Positions 1 through 9,474 of a stretch of DNA of 64,000 nucleotides are shown here, piece after piece. The position numbers and the translations under genes were made by a program. The DNA is from Rhizobium rosettiformans W3 (GTDB lineage Bacteria > Pseudomonadota > Alphaproteobacteria > Rhizobiales > Rhizobiaceae), in NCBI RefSeq assembly GCF_004912135.1, contig NZ_STGU01000004.1, positions 62,001 to 126,000 on the forward strand, given 5' to 3'. Numbering within the stretch: the first letter of the stretch is position 1; each line of letters begins with the position of its first letter. The notes under the pieces are model-generated. The model ran no database searches. It had not been told where the DNA came from and saw nothing but the letters and a program-made list of their open reading frames with translations.

Positions 1-1
1 T

Positions 2-307
2 GCGACCGCGACGATCGGGGATCAGACCGTCAATTTGCCCGGCGCACCGAAGCTCTCGGGCCAGGGCAAGATCGAACTCGGCGTCCGGCCGGAATTCGTC
101 CGGCTCGGTCGCGAGGGCATGCCTGTGTCTGTCGCCAAGGTCGAGGACATCGGCCGCCAGAAGATCGTGCGCGCCCAGTTCGCTGGCCAGCCTCTGTCGA
201 TCGTCGTCTCGGAAGATGCCGAGATACCGGCGGATCCCCGCATCACATTCGTTCCTGAAGGCGTCGGTATCTATGCCGATTCCTGGCGCGTAGGCATGGA
301 GGGCTGA
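2..307 (+). CDS. glpT: Glycerol ABC transporter ATP-binding protein, C-terminal end (partial)
   Basis: This is the last ~101 codons of a gene that begins left of the window; the frame is open from base 2 to the TGA at 305-307. The visible part looks like the TOBE-type C-terminal region of MalK/UgpC-like importer ATPases, including a GVRPEFVRL stretch. Walker motifs would lie upstream and cannot be checked. It sits three bases before a permease gene of a glycerol importer, which suggests it is the second ATPase (GlpT in the Rhizobium leguminosarum glp naming). Family assignment rests mainly on context; the exact symbol is inferred. Confidence 0.75.
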   Translation, partial: ATATIGDQTVNLPGAPKLSGQGKIELGVRPEFVRLGREGMPVSVAKVEDIGRQKIVRAQFAGQPLSIVVSEDAEIPADPRITFVPEGVGIYADSWRVGMEG

Positions 308-310
308 TCG

Positions 311-1180
<870 letters not shown>

Positions 1181-1191
1181 GGAGGAGACCG

Positions 1192-2010
1192 ATGAGCGCT
1201 TCCGACACCCGTTCCCGCTTCGGCTTCCTGATCCCGACGATCTACATCGTCTTCCTGATCCTGCCGATCTACTGGCTCGTCAACATGAGCTTCAAGACCA
1301 ACAGCGAGATCCTCGGGGACTTCTCGCTGTGGCCGACCAATCCGACGATCGCCAACTACGCCGTGATCTTCACCGATCCGTCCTGGTACAATGGCTATAT
1401 CAACTCGATCATCTATGTCGTGTTGAACACCGTGATCTCGGTCGCGGCGGCATTGCCGGCAGCCTATGCCTTCTCGCGCTATCGCTTCCTCGGCGACAAG
1501 CATCTGTTCTTCTGGCTCCTGACCAACCGGATGGCGCCGCCCGCCGTCTTCGCGCTGCCCTTCTTCCAGCTCTACTCCGCCTTCGGCCTGATCGACACGC
1601 ATATCGCGGTCGCCATCGCGCACTGCCTGTTCAACGTTCCGCTCGCCGTCTGGATCCTGGAAGGCTTCATGTCTGGCGTGCCGAAGGAGATCGACGAGAC
1701 CGCTTACATCGATGGCTATTCATTCCCGAAGTTCTTCGTGAAGATCTTCATGCCGCTGATCGCCTCCGGCATCGGTGTCGCCGCCTTCTTCTGCTTCATG
1801 TTCTCCTGGGTCGAGCTGCTGATTGCCCGCACGCTCACCACGACGGATGCAAAGCCGATCGCGGCGACCATGACCCGCACGGTGTCGGCCTCGGGCATGG
1901 ACTGGGGCGTGCTCGCCGCAGCCGGCGTCTTGACCATCATCCCGGGGGCGCTCGTGATCTATTTCGTCCGCAACTACATCGCCAAGGGCTTTGCCCTGGG
2001 CCGCGTCTGA
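1192..2010 (+). CDS. glpQ: Glycerol ABC transporter permease GlpQ
   Basis: Second integral-membrane subunit, 272 residues, MalG/UgpE-like, with about six hydrophobic segments. The EAA-type loop reads DETAYIDGYSFPKFF followed by a P near residues 165-190. The ATG at 1192 is preceded by GGAGGAG at a normal distance; the longer open frame upstream overlaps glpP and is not needed. It lies between GlpP and the small DUF2160 protein in one operon. It should pair with GlpP and the two ATPases to import glycerol delivered by the periplasmic binding protein encoded downstream. Confidence 0.86.
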   Translation: MSASDTRSRFGFLIPTIYIVFLILPIYWLVNMSFKTNSEILGDFSLWPTNPTIANYAVIFTDPSWYNGYINSIIYVVLNTVISVAAALPAAYAFSRYRFLGDKHLFFWLLTNRMAPPAVFALPFFQLYSAFGLIDTHIAVAIAHCLFNVPLAVWILEGFMSGVPKEIDETAYIDGYSFPKFFVKIFMPLIASGIGVAAFFCFMFSWVELLIARTLTTTDAKPIAATMTRTVSASGMDWGVLAAAGVLTIIPGALVIYFVRNYIAKGFALGRV

Positions 2011-2020
2011 GGAGGTTTCG

Positions 2021-2302
2021 ATGGACTTTTCATGGATGGCCTGGACGACGCCGACCGCGATCTTTTTCCTCGTGATCTTCGGCCTCATCCTTTCGATGGC
2101 AGTCTGGGAATATGTTTCCCCCGGCGGCAATCCCCGCACCGGCATCCTGCGCTTCGAAACCACCCGCGGCGACCGTCTCTTCGTGTCGCTGCTCGGATCG
2201 GCTTTCATCAATCTCGCTTGGCTCGGTCTCGTGGGACCGAACCTGTGGTGGGCTCTCGCCCTGTCCGTGGTCTACGCCATCGGCGTCTTCCGCTACGTCT
2301 AG
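2021..2302 (+). CDS. DUF2160 small membrane protein of the glycerol importer operon
   Basis: Protein of 93 residues with two to three hydrophobic segments and little soluble sequence. It matches my recollection of the DUF2160 family, found almost only inside glycerol ABC importer operons between the permeases and the binding protein. The ATG at 2021 follows GGAGG (2011-2015) and comes 10 bases after glpQ. Function is unknown; placement suggests an accessory subunit of the membrane complex. No catalytic motif is visible. Confidence 0.75.
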   Translation: MDFSWMAWTTPTAIFFLVIFGLILSMAVWEYVSPGGNPRTGILRFETTRGDRLFVSLLGSAFINLAWLGLVGPNLWWALALSVVYAIGVFRYV

Positions 2303-2384
2303 GGCAAGAAAAGACGGCTGGCGGCGGGAGGTCGCCATCCTCGAGACTGAACGTGAATGCAATCGCAACCTTAGGGAGGACATA

Positions 2385-4106
2385 ATGCGAAAGCACCTTT
2401 TGACGACGACGGCTGCCATGCTTCTTGCCATGACGGGCGTCGCCTTTGCCGACATGGAAGCGGCAAAGCAGTTCCTGGATGCCGAAATCGGCGATATGTC
2501 GTCGCTGGATCGCGCCGGCCAGGAAGCCGAGATGCAGTGGTTCATCGACGCTGCAAAGCCGTTCCAGGGCATGGAGATCAAGGTCGTTTCTGAGACCATC
2601 ACCACGCATGAATATGAATCGAAGGTCCTCGCTCCGGCCTTCACCGCAATCACCGGCATCAAGATCACCCACGATCTAATCGGTGAAGGCGACGTCGTCG
2701 AAAAGCTGCAGACACAGATGCAGTCGGGCGAGAACATCTACGACGCCTATATCAACGATAGCGACCTGATCGGCACCCACTGGCGCTACCAACAGGTCCG
2801 CAACCTGACCGACTGGATGGCGAACGAAGGCAAGGACGTCACCAGCCCGACCCTCGACATCGATGACTTCATCGGCAAGTCGTTTACAACAGCTCCGGAC
2901 GGCAAGCTCTATCAGCTGCCGACCCAGCAGTTCGCCAACCTCTACTTCTTCCGTTACGACTGGTTCAACGACGAGAAGAACAAGGCCGATTTCAAGGCCA
3001 AGTACGGCTACGACCTCGGCGTTCCGGTCAACTGGTCGGCTTACGAGGACATCGCTGAATTCTTCACCGGTCGCGAAATCGACGGCAAGAAGGTCTTCGG
3101 CCACATGGACTACGGCAAGAAGGACCCGTCGCTTGGCTGGCGCTTCACCGATGCCTGGCTCTCCATGGCCGGCAACGGCGACAAGGGCATCCCGAACGGC
3201 CTTCCGGTCGACGAATGGGGCATCAAGGTCGACGAAAATTCCCGTCCGGTCGGCTCCTGCGTTGCCCGCGGTGGTGACACCAACGGCCCTGCTTCCGTTT
3301 ACGCCATCGAGAAGTATCTCGAGTGGATGAAGAAGTATGCCCCTCCGGCTGCCCAGGGCATGACCTTCTCCGAATCCGGCCCGGTGCCGTCGCAGGGTGA
3401 AATCGCGCAGCAGATGTTCACCTACACCGCCTTCACGGCCGACTTCGTCAAGGAAGGCCTGCCGGTCGTGAACGAGGACGGTACGCCGAAGTGGCGTTTC
3501 GCCCCGAGCCCGCATGGCGTCTACTGGAAGGACGGCATGAAGCTCGGCTATCAGGACGCCGGTTCCTGGACGCTGATGAAGTCCACCCCGGAAGACCGTG
3601 CAAAGGCCGCCTGGCTCTACGCACAGTTCGTCACCTCCAAGACCGTCGACGTAAAGAAGAGCCATGTCGGTCTGACCTTCATCCGTCAGTCTACCCTCGA
3701 TCACCAGTCCTTCACCGATCGCGCACCGAAGCTCGGCGGTCTCGTCGAGTTCTACCGCTCGCCGGCTCGCCTGCAGTGGTCGCCGACCGGCACCAACGTT
3801 CCGGACTATCCGAAGCTGGCGCAGCTCTGGTGGCAGGCCATCGGTGACGCGTCCTCCGGCGCAAAGACCGCCCAGGAAGCCATGGACTCGCTCTGCGCTG
3901 AGCAGGAAAAGGTCCTCGAGCGTCTCGAACGCGCTGGCGTTCAGGGCGACATCGGTCCGAAACTCGCCGAGGAAAAGACCCTCGAAGAGTGGAATGCCGA
4001 TGCCGTTGCCAAGGGCAATCTCGCTCCGCAGCTGAAGATCGAGAACGAGAAGGAACAGCCGATGACCGTCAACTACGACGAACTGGTCAAGAGCTGGCAG
4101 AAGTGA
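2385..4106 (+). CDS. glpV: Glycerol ABC transporter substrate-binding protein GlpV
   Basis: Protein of 573 residues with a clear Sec signal peptide (MRKH, a hydrophobic stretch, then VAFA before Asp), so it is exported to the periplasm. The body resembles large solute-binding proteins of the MalE/UgpB class but is longer than usual, as is known for the rhizobial glycerol binding proteins. The start at 2385 follows AGGGAGGA. It should capture glycerol and deliver it to the permeases encoded upstream. Codon use is more biased than in the flanking genes, consistent with high expression. A terminator-like hairpin separates it from the kinase. Confidence 0.85.
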   Translation: MRKHLLTTTAAMLLAMTGVAFADMEAAKQFLDAEIGDMSSLDRAGQEAEMQWFIDAAKPFQGMEIKVVSETITTHEYESKVLAPAFTAITGIKITHDLIGEGDVVEKLQTQMQSGENIYDAYINDSDLIGTHWRYQQVRNLTDWMANEGKDVTSPTLDIDDFIGKSFTTAPDGKLYQLPTQQFANLYFFRYDWFNDEKNKADFKAKYGYDLGVPVNWSAYEDIAEFFTGREIDGKKVFGHMDYGKKDPSLGWRFTDAWLSMAGNGDKGIPNGLPVDEWGIKVDENSRPVGSCVARGGDTNGPASVYAIEKYLEWMKKYAPPAAQGMTFSESGPVPSQGEIAQQMFTYTAFTADFVKEGLPVVNEDGTPKWRFAPSPHGVYWKDGMKLGYQDAGSWTLMKSTPEDRAKAAWLYAQFVTSKTVDVKKSHVGLTFIRQSTLDHQSFTDRAPKLGGLVEFYRSPARLQWSPTGTNVPDYPKLAQLWWQAIGDASSGAKTAQEAMDSLCAEQEKVLERLERAGVQGDIGPKLAEEKTLEEWNADAVAKGNLAPQLKIENEKEQPMTVNYDELVKSWQK

Positions 4107-4135
4107 TCCGGATCATCCTCTGATCATTGACAACC

Positions 4136-4165
4136 GCCGGGGCGAAATCTACGCCCCGGCTTCTT
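4136..4165 (+). terminator. Terminator-like hairpin between glpV and glpK
   Basis: A perfect 9-base inverted repeat (GCCGGGGCG at 4136-4144 and CGCCCCGGC at 4152-4160) with a 7-base loop is followed by TTCTTC. The U tract is weak, so it more likely reduces read-through or protects the upstream mRNA than stops transcription fully. It would lower kinase levels relative to the binding protein. Confidence 0.6.
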
Positions 4166-4186
4166 CACATAAGGAGTTTGCGCCTG

Positions 4187-5680
4187 ATGAGCGGTTACAT
4201 TCTGGCCATCGACCAAGGAACGACCTCGACGCGCTCGATGATCTTCGATCACGAGATGCATATCGTCGGCGTCGCCCAGCAGGAGTTCACCCAGCATTTT
4301 CCGGATTCCGGATGGGTCGAGCATGATGCGGACGAGATCTGGCAGAGTGTTCTGGCAACCATCGAAAAGGCGCTCTCTGCCGCCAGGATCAAGATTGGCG
4401 ACGTCACCGCCATCGGCATCACCAACCAGCGCGAAACCGTGGTGGTCTGGGATCGCCAGAGCGGCAAACCCGTCCACCGCGCCATCGTCTGGCAGGACCG
4501 TCGCACCGCCCGCTTCTGCGATGAACTCAAGCAGAAGGGCCTGGAGCCGCTCTTCACGCAAAAGACCGGGCTGCTGCTCGACCCCTATTTCTCCGGCACC
4601 AAGCTCTCATGGCTCCTGAAGAATGTCGACGGCCTGAAACCGCGCGCCGAAAATGGCGAGATCTGCTTCGGCACGGTCGATAGCTGGCTCATCTACAAGC
4701 TGACCGGCGGCAAGGTTCATGCGACCGACGCGACCAATGCCTCGCGCACCCTAATCTATGACATCGGCGAAAACCGCTTCGACGACGAACTCCTATCGAT
4801 CCTCGAGATCCCGCGCGTCATGCTGCCGGAGGTCAAGGATTGCGCCGACGATTTCGGCATCACGGATGCGGCGGTGCTGGGCGCCGAAATCCCGATCCTC
4901 GGCGTCGCCGGTGATCAGCAGGCAGCCGTGATCGGCAATGCGTGCTTCGAGCCGGGCATGATGAAGTCGACCTATGGCACCGGCTGCTTCGCGCTTCTGA
5001 ACACCGGCCCCGATCGCGTCGCCTCGTCCAACCGCCTGCTGACGACGATCGCCTACCGCATGAATGGCGAGACGACCTATGCGCTCGAAGGCTCAATTTT
5101 CATCGCCGGCGCCGCCGTCCAGTGGCTCCGCGACCAGATGGGCTTCGTGAAGGTCGCCTCGGAAACGGATGCGCTCGCCAGCAAGGCCGATCCCCATCAG
5201 CGTGTCTATCTCGTGCCTGCCTTCACCGGCCTTGGCGCACCCCATTGGGATGCAGACGCGCGTGGCGCGATCTTCGGCCTGACCCGTGGCACCGGCCCTG
5301 CCGAGTTCGCCCGCGCCGTACTCGAAAGCGTCGCCTACCAGACCCATGACCTGCTGGAGGCGATGAAGAAGGACTGGAACGGCAGCGCCTCGAAGACGGT
5401 GCTTCGCGTCGACGGCGGCATGGTTGCGTCCGATTGGACGATGCAGCGCCTCGCCGACATTCTGGCGGCCCCGGTGGATCGTCCCGTCGTGCTGGAAACC
5501 ACCGTCCTCGGTGCAGCCTGGCTTGCCGGCTCCCGCGCCGGCCTCTGGCCCGACCAGAAGGGCTTTGCCGCCACCTGGAAGCGCGACCGCCGTTTCGAAC
5601 CCGGCATGGACGCCGGCGAGCGCGATGCGGCGATCGCCGGCTGGCAGGACAGCGTTTCCCGCTGCCTGACGACGCGCTAA
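4187..5680 (+). CDS. glpK: Glycerol kinase
   Basis: Protein of 497 residues, the normal length for GlpK, which phosphorylates glycerol to sn-glycerol 3-phosphate with ATP in the cytoplasm and so traps imported glycerol. The FGGY signature set is present: the N-terminal ATP loop [15 protein letters not shown] and WQDRRT in the substrate region, and the C-terminal DGGM. The ATG at 4187 follows AAGGAG at 4171-4176; the open frame further upstream lacks a ribosome site and overlaps the hairpin. It closes the operon and runs head-to-head into the DNA ligase gene with a gap of only 4 bases. Confidence 0.96.
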   Translation: MSGYILAIDQGTTSTRSMIFDHEMHIVGVAQQEFTQHFPDSGWVEHDADEIWQSVLATIEKALSAARIKIGDVTAIGITNQRETVVVWDRQSGKPVHRAIVWQDRRTARFCDELKQKGLEPLFTQKTGLLLDPYFSGTKLSWLLKNVDGLKPRAENGEICFGTVDSWLIYKLTGGKVHATDATNASRTLIYDIGENRFDDELLSILEIPRVMLPEVKDCADDFGITDAAVLGAEIPILGVAGDQQAAVIGNACFEPGMMKSTYGTGCFALLNTGPDRVASSNRLLTTIAYRMNGETTYALEGSIFIAGAAVQWLRDQMGFVKVASETDALASKADPHQRVYLVPAFTGLGAPHWDADARGAIFGLTRGTGPAEFARAVLESVAYQTHDLLEAMKKDWNGSASKTVLRVDGGMVASDWTMQRLADILAAPVDRPVVLETTVLGAAWLAGSRAGLWPDQKGFAATWKRDRRFEPGMDAGERDAAIAGWQDSVSRCLTTR

Positions 5681-5684
5681 GCGC

Positions 5685-7301
5685 TCAGTCGATCAGCGAG
5701 ACCAGCGTCTCCAGCCGGTCGGCATCCTTGGGCAGCTTGTCCTGACGCAGGCGCGCGATGCGGGGAAACCGCATCGCGACTCCGGACTTGTGCCGGGTCG
5801 ACCGCGCAATTCCCTCGAAAGCCACCTCCACGACGAAGCCGTGCTCCGGCTCCGCGCGTAGGGCCCGCACCGGGCCATAACGGTCCACCGTGTTGTTGCG
5901 CACGAAGCGGTCGAGCACTTCCAGCTCCTCGTCGGTAAAGCCGAAATAGGCCTTGCCGACCGGTACCAGAACATCCCCTTCGCCGGGAATGGCCGTCCAG
6001 ACCCCAAAGGTGAAGTCGGAATAGTAGCTGGAGCGTTTGCCATGCCCGCGCTGCGCATACATCAGCACGGCGTCAGCATTCATCGGGTCGCGTTTCCACT
6101 TGAACCACGGTCCCTTGGCGCGTCCGGCCTGATAGCTGCTGTCCAGCCGCTTCAGCATAACGCCTTCGATCACCGGGTCGGGTGGGGCGGCGCGAAGCTT
6201 CTCGAGCTCCTCCCAGGTCGAAAAGGGCACGAGCGGCGAAAGATCGAAACGGCGCGGTTCCAGCTGATCGACGAGAGCGCTGAGCCGCTTGCGTCTCGCC
6301 AAAAAGGTTTCCGGTCGCACATCCAGATCGCCATCGAACAGAATGTCGTAGGCGCGGATGAAGACCGGATCGTCATCCAGCATCTTCGCCGTAACCGTCT
6401 TGCGATTGAGCCGCTGCTGGAGGTCGGAAAAGGTGCGCGTCGGTGCATTCGTCCGCGACGTGCCACCCACCAGAAGCTCGCCGTCGATCACGCCATCGAA
6501 CTGCGCGGCCTCGATTACATCGGGGAAGGCTTCCGAGATCTCGTCGCCCGAGCGGGAATAAAGCCGGCTTTTTCCCCCGGAGCAGGAGAGCTGTACGCGG
6601 ATTCCGTCCCACTTCCATTCCGCAGCGAAGTCTTGCGGATCGAGATTGGGAAGATCCTTATCCTCGATCGGCGTCGAGAGCATCACCGAATGGAAGATCG
6701 CCGGCGTCGACAGGACAGGCTTGTCGACCTTGTCCTCCAGCCAGGCGAACAGCTCGGTATAAGGCGGCTTCAACCCGTGCCAGAGCCCCTCGATGTCGAC
6801 GACATCCTTGTCGCCATAAAGGGCGAGCGCCTGCTTGGCGAGGCGCGCCGAGACCCCGATCCTCAATCCCCCGGTCACGAGCTTGATCAGCGCAAACCGC
6901 TCCGACGTGTCGAGGCGATCGAAGAGATCGCGCATGACCGCGCGCGTCTCGTTTCGACCGAGGCGTTGCAGCCGCTCAACGATCTTGGAAAGGCTTTCGA
7001 GATCCTGATCGCTCTCCGCCTCCGGCGCCTGCGGCTCCCAGACCAGCGAGATCGTCTCAGCAAGATCACCGACATAGTCATAGGAATACTGGAACAGGAC
7101 CGGATCCATCCGCTCCAGCACCAGCTCCTTCAGGAGCGCCGGCTTTACGCCCTTGATGTCCAGCCCGTCGGTAAGGGCTGCCAGCGCATAACCGCGGTCC
7201 GGGTCGGCGGTATCGCGGAAGTAGTCGACGAGCAGTGTCAGCTTGCCATTGCGGCTGGGCGTCAGAACGAGGCGGTCGAGCAGGCGGGCAAAGGCCTTCA
7301 T
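5685..7301 (-). CDS. ATP-dependent DNA ligase (ligase of the Lhr-Core/MPE/exonuclease repair set)
   Basis: Protein of 538 residues. The nucleotidyltransferase motif I EWKWDGIR is present, with the adenylated lysine near residue 230, followed by a GELLVGG motif III-like segment and a C-terminal OB domain ending in KRLDSSY and FKWKRD motifs. The ~200-residue N-terminal helical domain fits the bacterial LigB/C-like class with a DNA-binding domain. It seals nicks in duplex DNA. The ATG at 7301 begins 1 base past the stop of the exonuclease gene, the usual partner of this ligase. The helicase and phosphoesterase partners known in Pseudomonas are not in this window. Confidence 0.9.
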   Translation of the reverse strand: MKAFARLLDRLVLTPSRNGKLTLLVDYFRDTADPDRGYALAALTDGLDIKGVKPALLKELVLERMDPVLFQYSYDYVGDLAETISLVWEPQAPEAESDQDLESLSKIVERLQRLGRNETRAVMRDLFDRLDTSERFALIKLVTGGLRIGVSARLAKQALALYGDKDVVDIEGLWHGLKPPYTELFAWLEDKVDKPVLSTPAIFHSVMLSTPIEDKDLPNLDPQDFAAEWKWDGIRVQLSCSGGKSRLYSRSGDEISEAFPDVIEAAQFDGVIDGELLVGGTSRTNAPTRTFSDLQQRLNRKTVTAKMLDDDPVFIRAYDILFDGDLDVRPETFLARRKRLSALVDQLEPRRFDLSPLVPFSTWEELEKLRAAPPDPVIEGVMLKRLDSSYQAGRAKGPWFKWKRDPMNADAVLMYAQRGHGKRSSYYSDFTFGVWTAIPGEGDVLVPVGKAYFGFTDEELEVLDRFVRNNTVDRYGPVRALRAEPEHGFVVEVAFEGIARSTRHKSGVAMRFPRIARLRQDKLPKDADRLETLVSLID

Positions 7302-7302
7302 C

Positions 7303-8316
7303 TCAGTCGCCCTCGTCTTCGTAGCCGACCAGATGCAGCGGCCGCGCCTTGATGCCTGTAAGTTCGCACCAGCGCACGAGGGCTTCCTCGCGCCCATGCG
7401 TCACCCAGACCTCCTGAGGCCCGACTTCGCGGATCGTGTCGAGAAGCTCCGGCCAGTCGCAATGGTCGGAAATGACGAGCGGCAGTTCGACCCCCCGCTG
7501 CTTCGCCCGCTGACGCACCATCATCCACCCCGAGGCAAAGATCGCCAGCGGATCCTCGAAGCGCCGCGCCCAGCGATCATTGAAGGCCGAAGGCGGCCCG
7601 ATGATCACGGCCCCTTTCAGCGCGCCGGACTTCTTGTCCTCGGTGGTTGCGGGTCTCAGCTCACCCAGCTCAACGCCCTGTTCACTATAATAGTCGCAGA
7701 GCCGCGCCATGGAGCCGTGAATATAGATCGGCTTCTCGTAACCGCCACGCCGGATCAGCGAGATCACCCGCTGCGCCTTCCCCAGCGCATAGGCGCCGAT
7801 GAGGTGGCTGCGCTCGGGAAACTGCTGGAGTGATCTCAGAAGCTTTTCGATCTCGCGCCGTGGCTCCGGATGATGAAAGACGGGCAGCCCGAAGGTGGCC
7901 TCTGTGATGAAGACGTCGCAAGGCACGGGCTCGAAACTCGCGCAGGTCGGATCCGCCCCGCGCTTATAGTCGCCGGAGACGACGATACGCGTCCCTTGCG
8001 CCTCGATCTCGATCTGGGCGGACCCCAGCACATGGCCCGCCGGATGAAACCGGACCGTAACGCCATTGACGGAGATGGTTTGCCCGAAGTCCGCACTTTG
8101 CGATGTACCGCAGAAGTCTTCGCCATAGCGGATCGCCATGATGTCGAGCGTCTGCCGGGTGGCGAGCACATGGGCATGGCCCGAGCGCGCATGGTCGGAA
8201 TGGCCATGGGTGATCAGTGCACGGTCGACCGGCCGGACCGGATCAACAAAAAAATCACCCAGCGGGCAATAGAGCCCACCGGGTGTCGGATGGAGAAGAA
8301 GGTCCGGCTTGATCAT
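7303..8316 (-). CDS. Ligase-associated DNA exonuclease, metallo-beta-lactamase fold
   Basis: Protein of 337 residues with the MBL/beta-CASP metal motif HGHSDH at residues 37-42 and later His/Asp residues (AGHVLG, GDYKRGAD, TEATFG) typical of the Artemis/SNM1-like nuclease family. Enzymes of this family beside ATP-dependent ligases are annotated as ligase-associated exonucleases that trim DNA ends before sealing. It is translationally adjacent to the ligase (1-base gap) and lies 39 bases after a DUF2177 gene on the same strand, so it may also be reached by transcripts from the ECF sigma operon upstream. Confidence 0.88.
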   Translation of the reverse strand: MIKPDLLLHPTPGGLYCPLGDFFVDPVRPVDRALITHGHSDHARSGHAHVLATRQTLDIMAIRYGEDFCGTSQSADFGQTISVNGVTVRFHPAGHVLGSAQIEIEAQGTRIVVSGDYKRGADPTCASFEPVPCDVFITEATFGLPVFHHPEPRREIEKLLRSLQQFPERSHLIGAYALGKAQRVISLIRRGGYEKPIYIHGSMARLCDYYSEQGVELGELRPATTEDKKSGALKGAVIIGPPSAFNDRWARRFEDPLAIFASGWMMVRQRAKQRGVELPLVISDHCDWPELLDTIREVGPQEVWVTHGREEALVRWCELTGIKARPLHLVGYEDEGD

Positions 8317-8355
8317 GCCGAAAACATAGGGCGGTCAGGTCGTGCCTTCCAGCAC

Positions 8356-8757
8356 TCACTGTGCAAAGCGCGAAACGGCCAGATAGCCCGCAGCCGCGGC
8401 GGTCGCCGTGAGGAACGCGCCCCAGGCCATGTCGACCAGGCTCATCTGCAGCGACCACCCCTTCAGCGTGGCGAGGTTCGTCATGTCATAGGTGCCATAG
8501 GCGAGAAGTCCGAGCAGGGCACCATTGATAAGTGCGGTCACCAGACTGCCTGCCGAGACCGCCGGCATCACCGCGAAATACACCACGCCGACCACGTAGA
8601 AGAGATAGAAGACCCCGGCGGCGGTAAAGTTCGGCGACGCCAGCATGAGGCTGCCGATCTGCTCGCGGTAGAACCCGATCGCGATCCGGGTGAGCCAGAG
8701 ATAGTCGAGGGCAAAGAAGACGACAGCCGTCGAGATGTAGGCGATCACGTAAGGCAT
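8356..8757 (-). CDS. DUF2177 family membrane protein
   Basis: Protein of 133 residues with four hydrophobic segments and the pattern FFALDYLWLT near the N-terminus that I associate with DUF2177. The start at 8757 is set by GGGGA on the minus strand just upstream; a longer frame would need an unlikely start inside the hairpin. Its function is unknown. It lies 39 bases downstream of the anti-sigma gene on the same strand, so it is probably co-transcribed with the ECF sigma factor and may be a membrane or lipid component of that stress response. Confidence 0.78.
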   Translation of the reverse strand: MPYVIAYISTAVVFFALDYLWLTRIAIGFYREQIGSLMLASPNFTAAGVFYLFYVVGVVYFAVMPAVSAGSLVTALINGALLGLLAYGTYDMTNLATLKGWSLQMSLVDMAWGAFLTATAAAAGYLAVSRFAQ

Positions 8758-8771
8758 ATGTCTTCCCCCAC

Positions 8772-8791
8772 GGCCGGGCACACGCCCGGCC
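8772..8791 (-). other. Intercistronic hairpin between anti-sigma gene and DUF2177 gene
   Basis: A perfect 8-base inverted repeat (GGCCGGGC, loop ACAC, GCCCGGCC) fills most of the 39-base gap. On the minus strand it is followed by GTGGGGGAAG, the ribosome site of the next gene, and not by a T run, so it is not an ordinary terminator. It could protect or divide the mRNA. Confidence 0.55.
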
Positions 8792-8796
8792 TTCAA

Positions 8797-9474
8797 TCAG
8801 ATACCGAGAACCGGCTGGACCAGACGGACCAGGAGGCTCTTGAACTTCAAAGGCGCATCGGTCACTGCAAGACAGATGCAATCCTCCTCCGGCGTCGCGA
8901 CCGGCTGGTGCGTCAGCGTTTCATCCGCTTCTTCGAGGTCGCCGCGCTTGAACACGGTTTCACCATCGGTGAAGGCGCCTTTGAGCACCAGGGTGAGCTC
9001 GCGCCCGCCATGCGAATGCTCGGGCACCGGCTTGCCGGCCGGGATCTTCAACAGGCGAACCTGACTTTCGGCATCACCCGTCTTGATCGGAATGTGATAG
9101 GCACCACGGCCGAGCGACTTCCACTTCAAGGCCTCGACGTCGCCGCCGACATAGGAGCGCAAAGGCTCGGGCAGGACCGGTACGTCCGCCGGCGTTGCGA
9201 CAGGCTTCGCCGTGGCCGTAGGTGACGAGCCTTGCGCCTTCAGCTTCGCCTTCATCGCCGACCAGCTGTCGGCAGATGAGGTCTCTTCGGCCACCACTTC
9301 GGTCGCCTCGAGGATCTGTCCGCCGGTGTGCTCCATGAAGGAGAGCCGGTCGCGGCAGGCCGGGCAAAGCGCCAGATGCGTGGCAACGGCAATGCTCCAG
9401 CCTTCGGCAAGATTGCCGGTGGCGTAATCGAGCAGCAGTTCGTCGCTGATATGGTGTTGAACATGGAGCGTCAT
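8797..9474 (-). CDS. chrR: ChrR-type anti-sigma factor (zinc ZAS domain plus cupin)
   Basis: Protein of 225 residues. The N-terminal zinc anti-sigma domain has His7/8, His33, Cys37 and Cys40 (HLALCPAC), which hold the cognate sigma factor. After a linker, a cupin domain carries the second metal site pattern HSHGGRE (His153, His155, Glu159) and a later THQP (His189), matching the ligand set known for Rhodobacter sphaeroides ChrR. In that system singlet oxygen or organic peroxides lead to ChrR loss and sigma release. The start overlaps the sigma stop as ATGA, so the two are translationally coupled. The name follows homology. Confidence 0.92.
   Translation of the reverse strand: MTLHVQHHISDELLLDYATGNLAEGWSIAVATHLALCPACRDRLSFMEHTGGQILEATEVVAEETSSADSWSAMKAKLKAQGSSPTATAKPVATPADVPVLPEPLRSYVGGDVEALKWKSLGRGAYHIPIKTGDAESQVRLLKIPAGKPVPEHSHGGRELTLVLKGAFTDGETVFKRGDLEEADETLTHQPVATPEEDCICLAVTDAPLKFKSLLVRLVQPVLGI

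Noticed and set aside
4104-4133. TGATCC before glpK as an ECF promoter
   Set aside because: At 18 bases downstream the sequence is TGACAA, with no TAA; no regulatory logic.
6042-7352. Long plus-strand open frame (436 aa) opposite the DNA ligase
   Set aside because: It mirrors the third-codon-position pattern of the ligase gene, lacks a ribosome site and has no recognisable domain; it is a shadow frame of GC-rich coding DNA.
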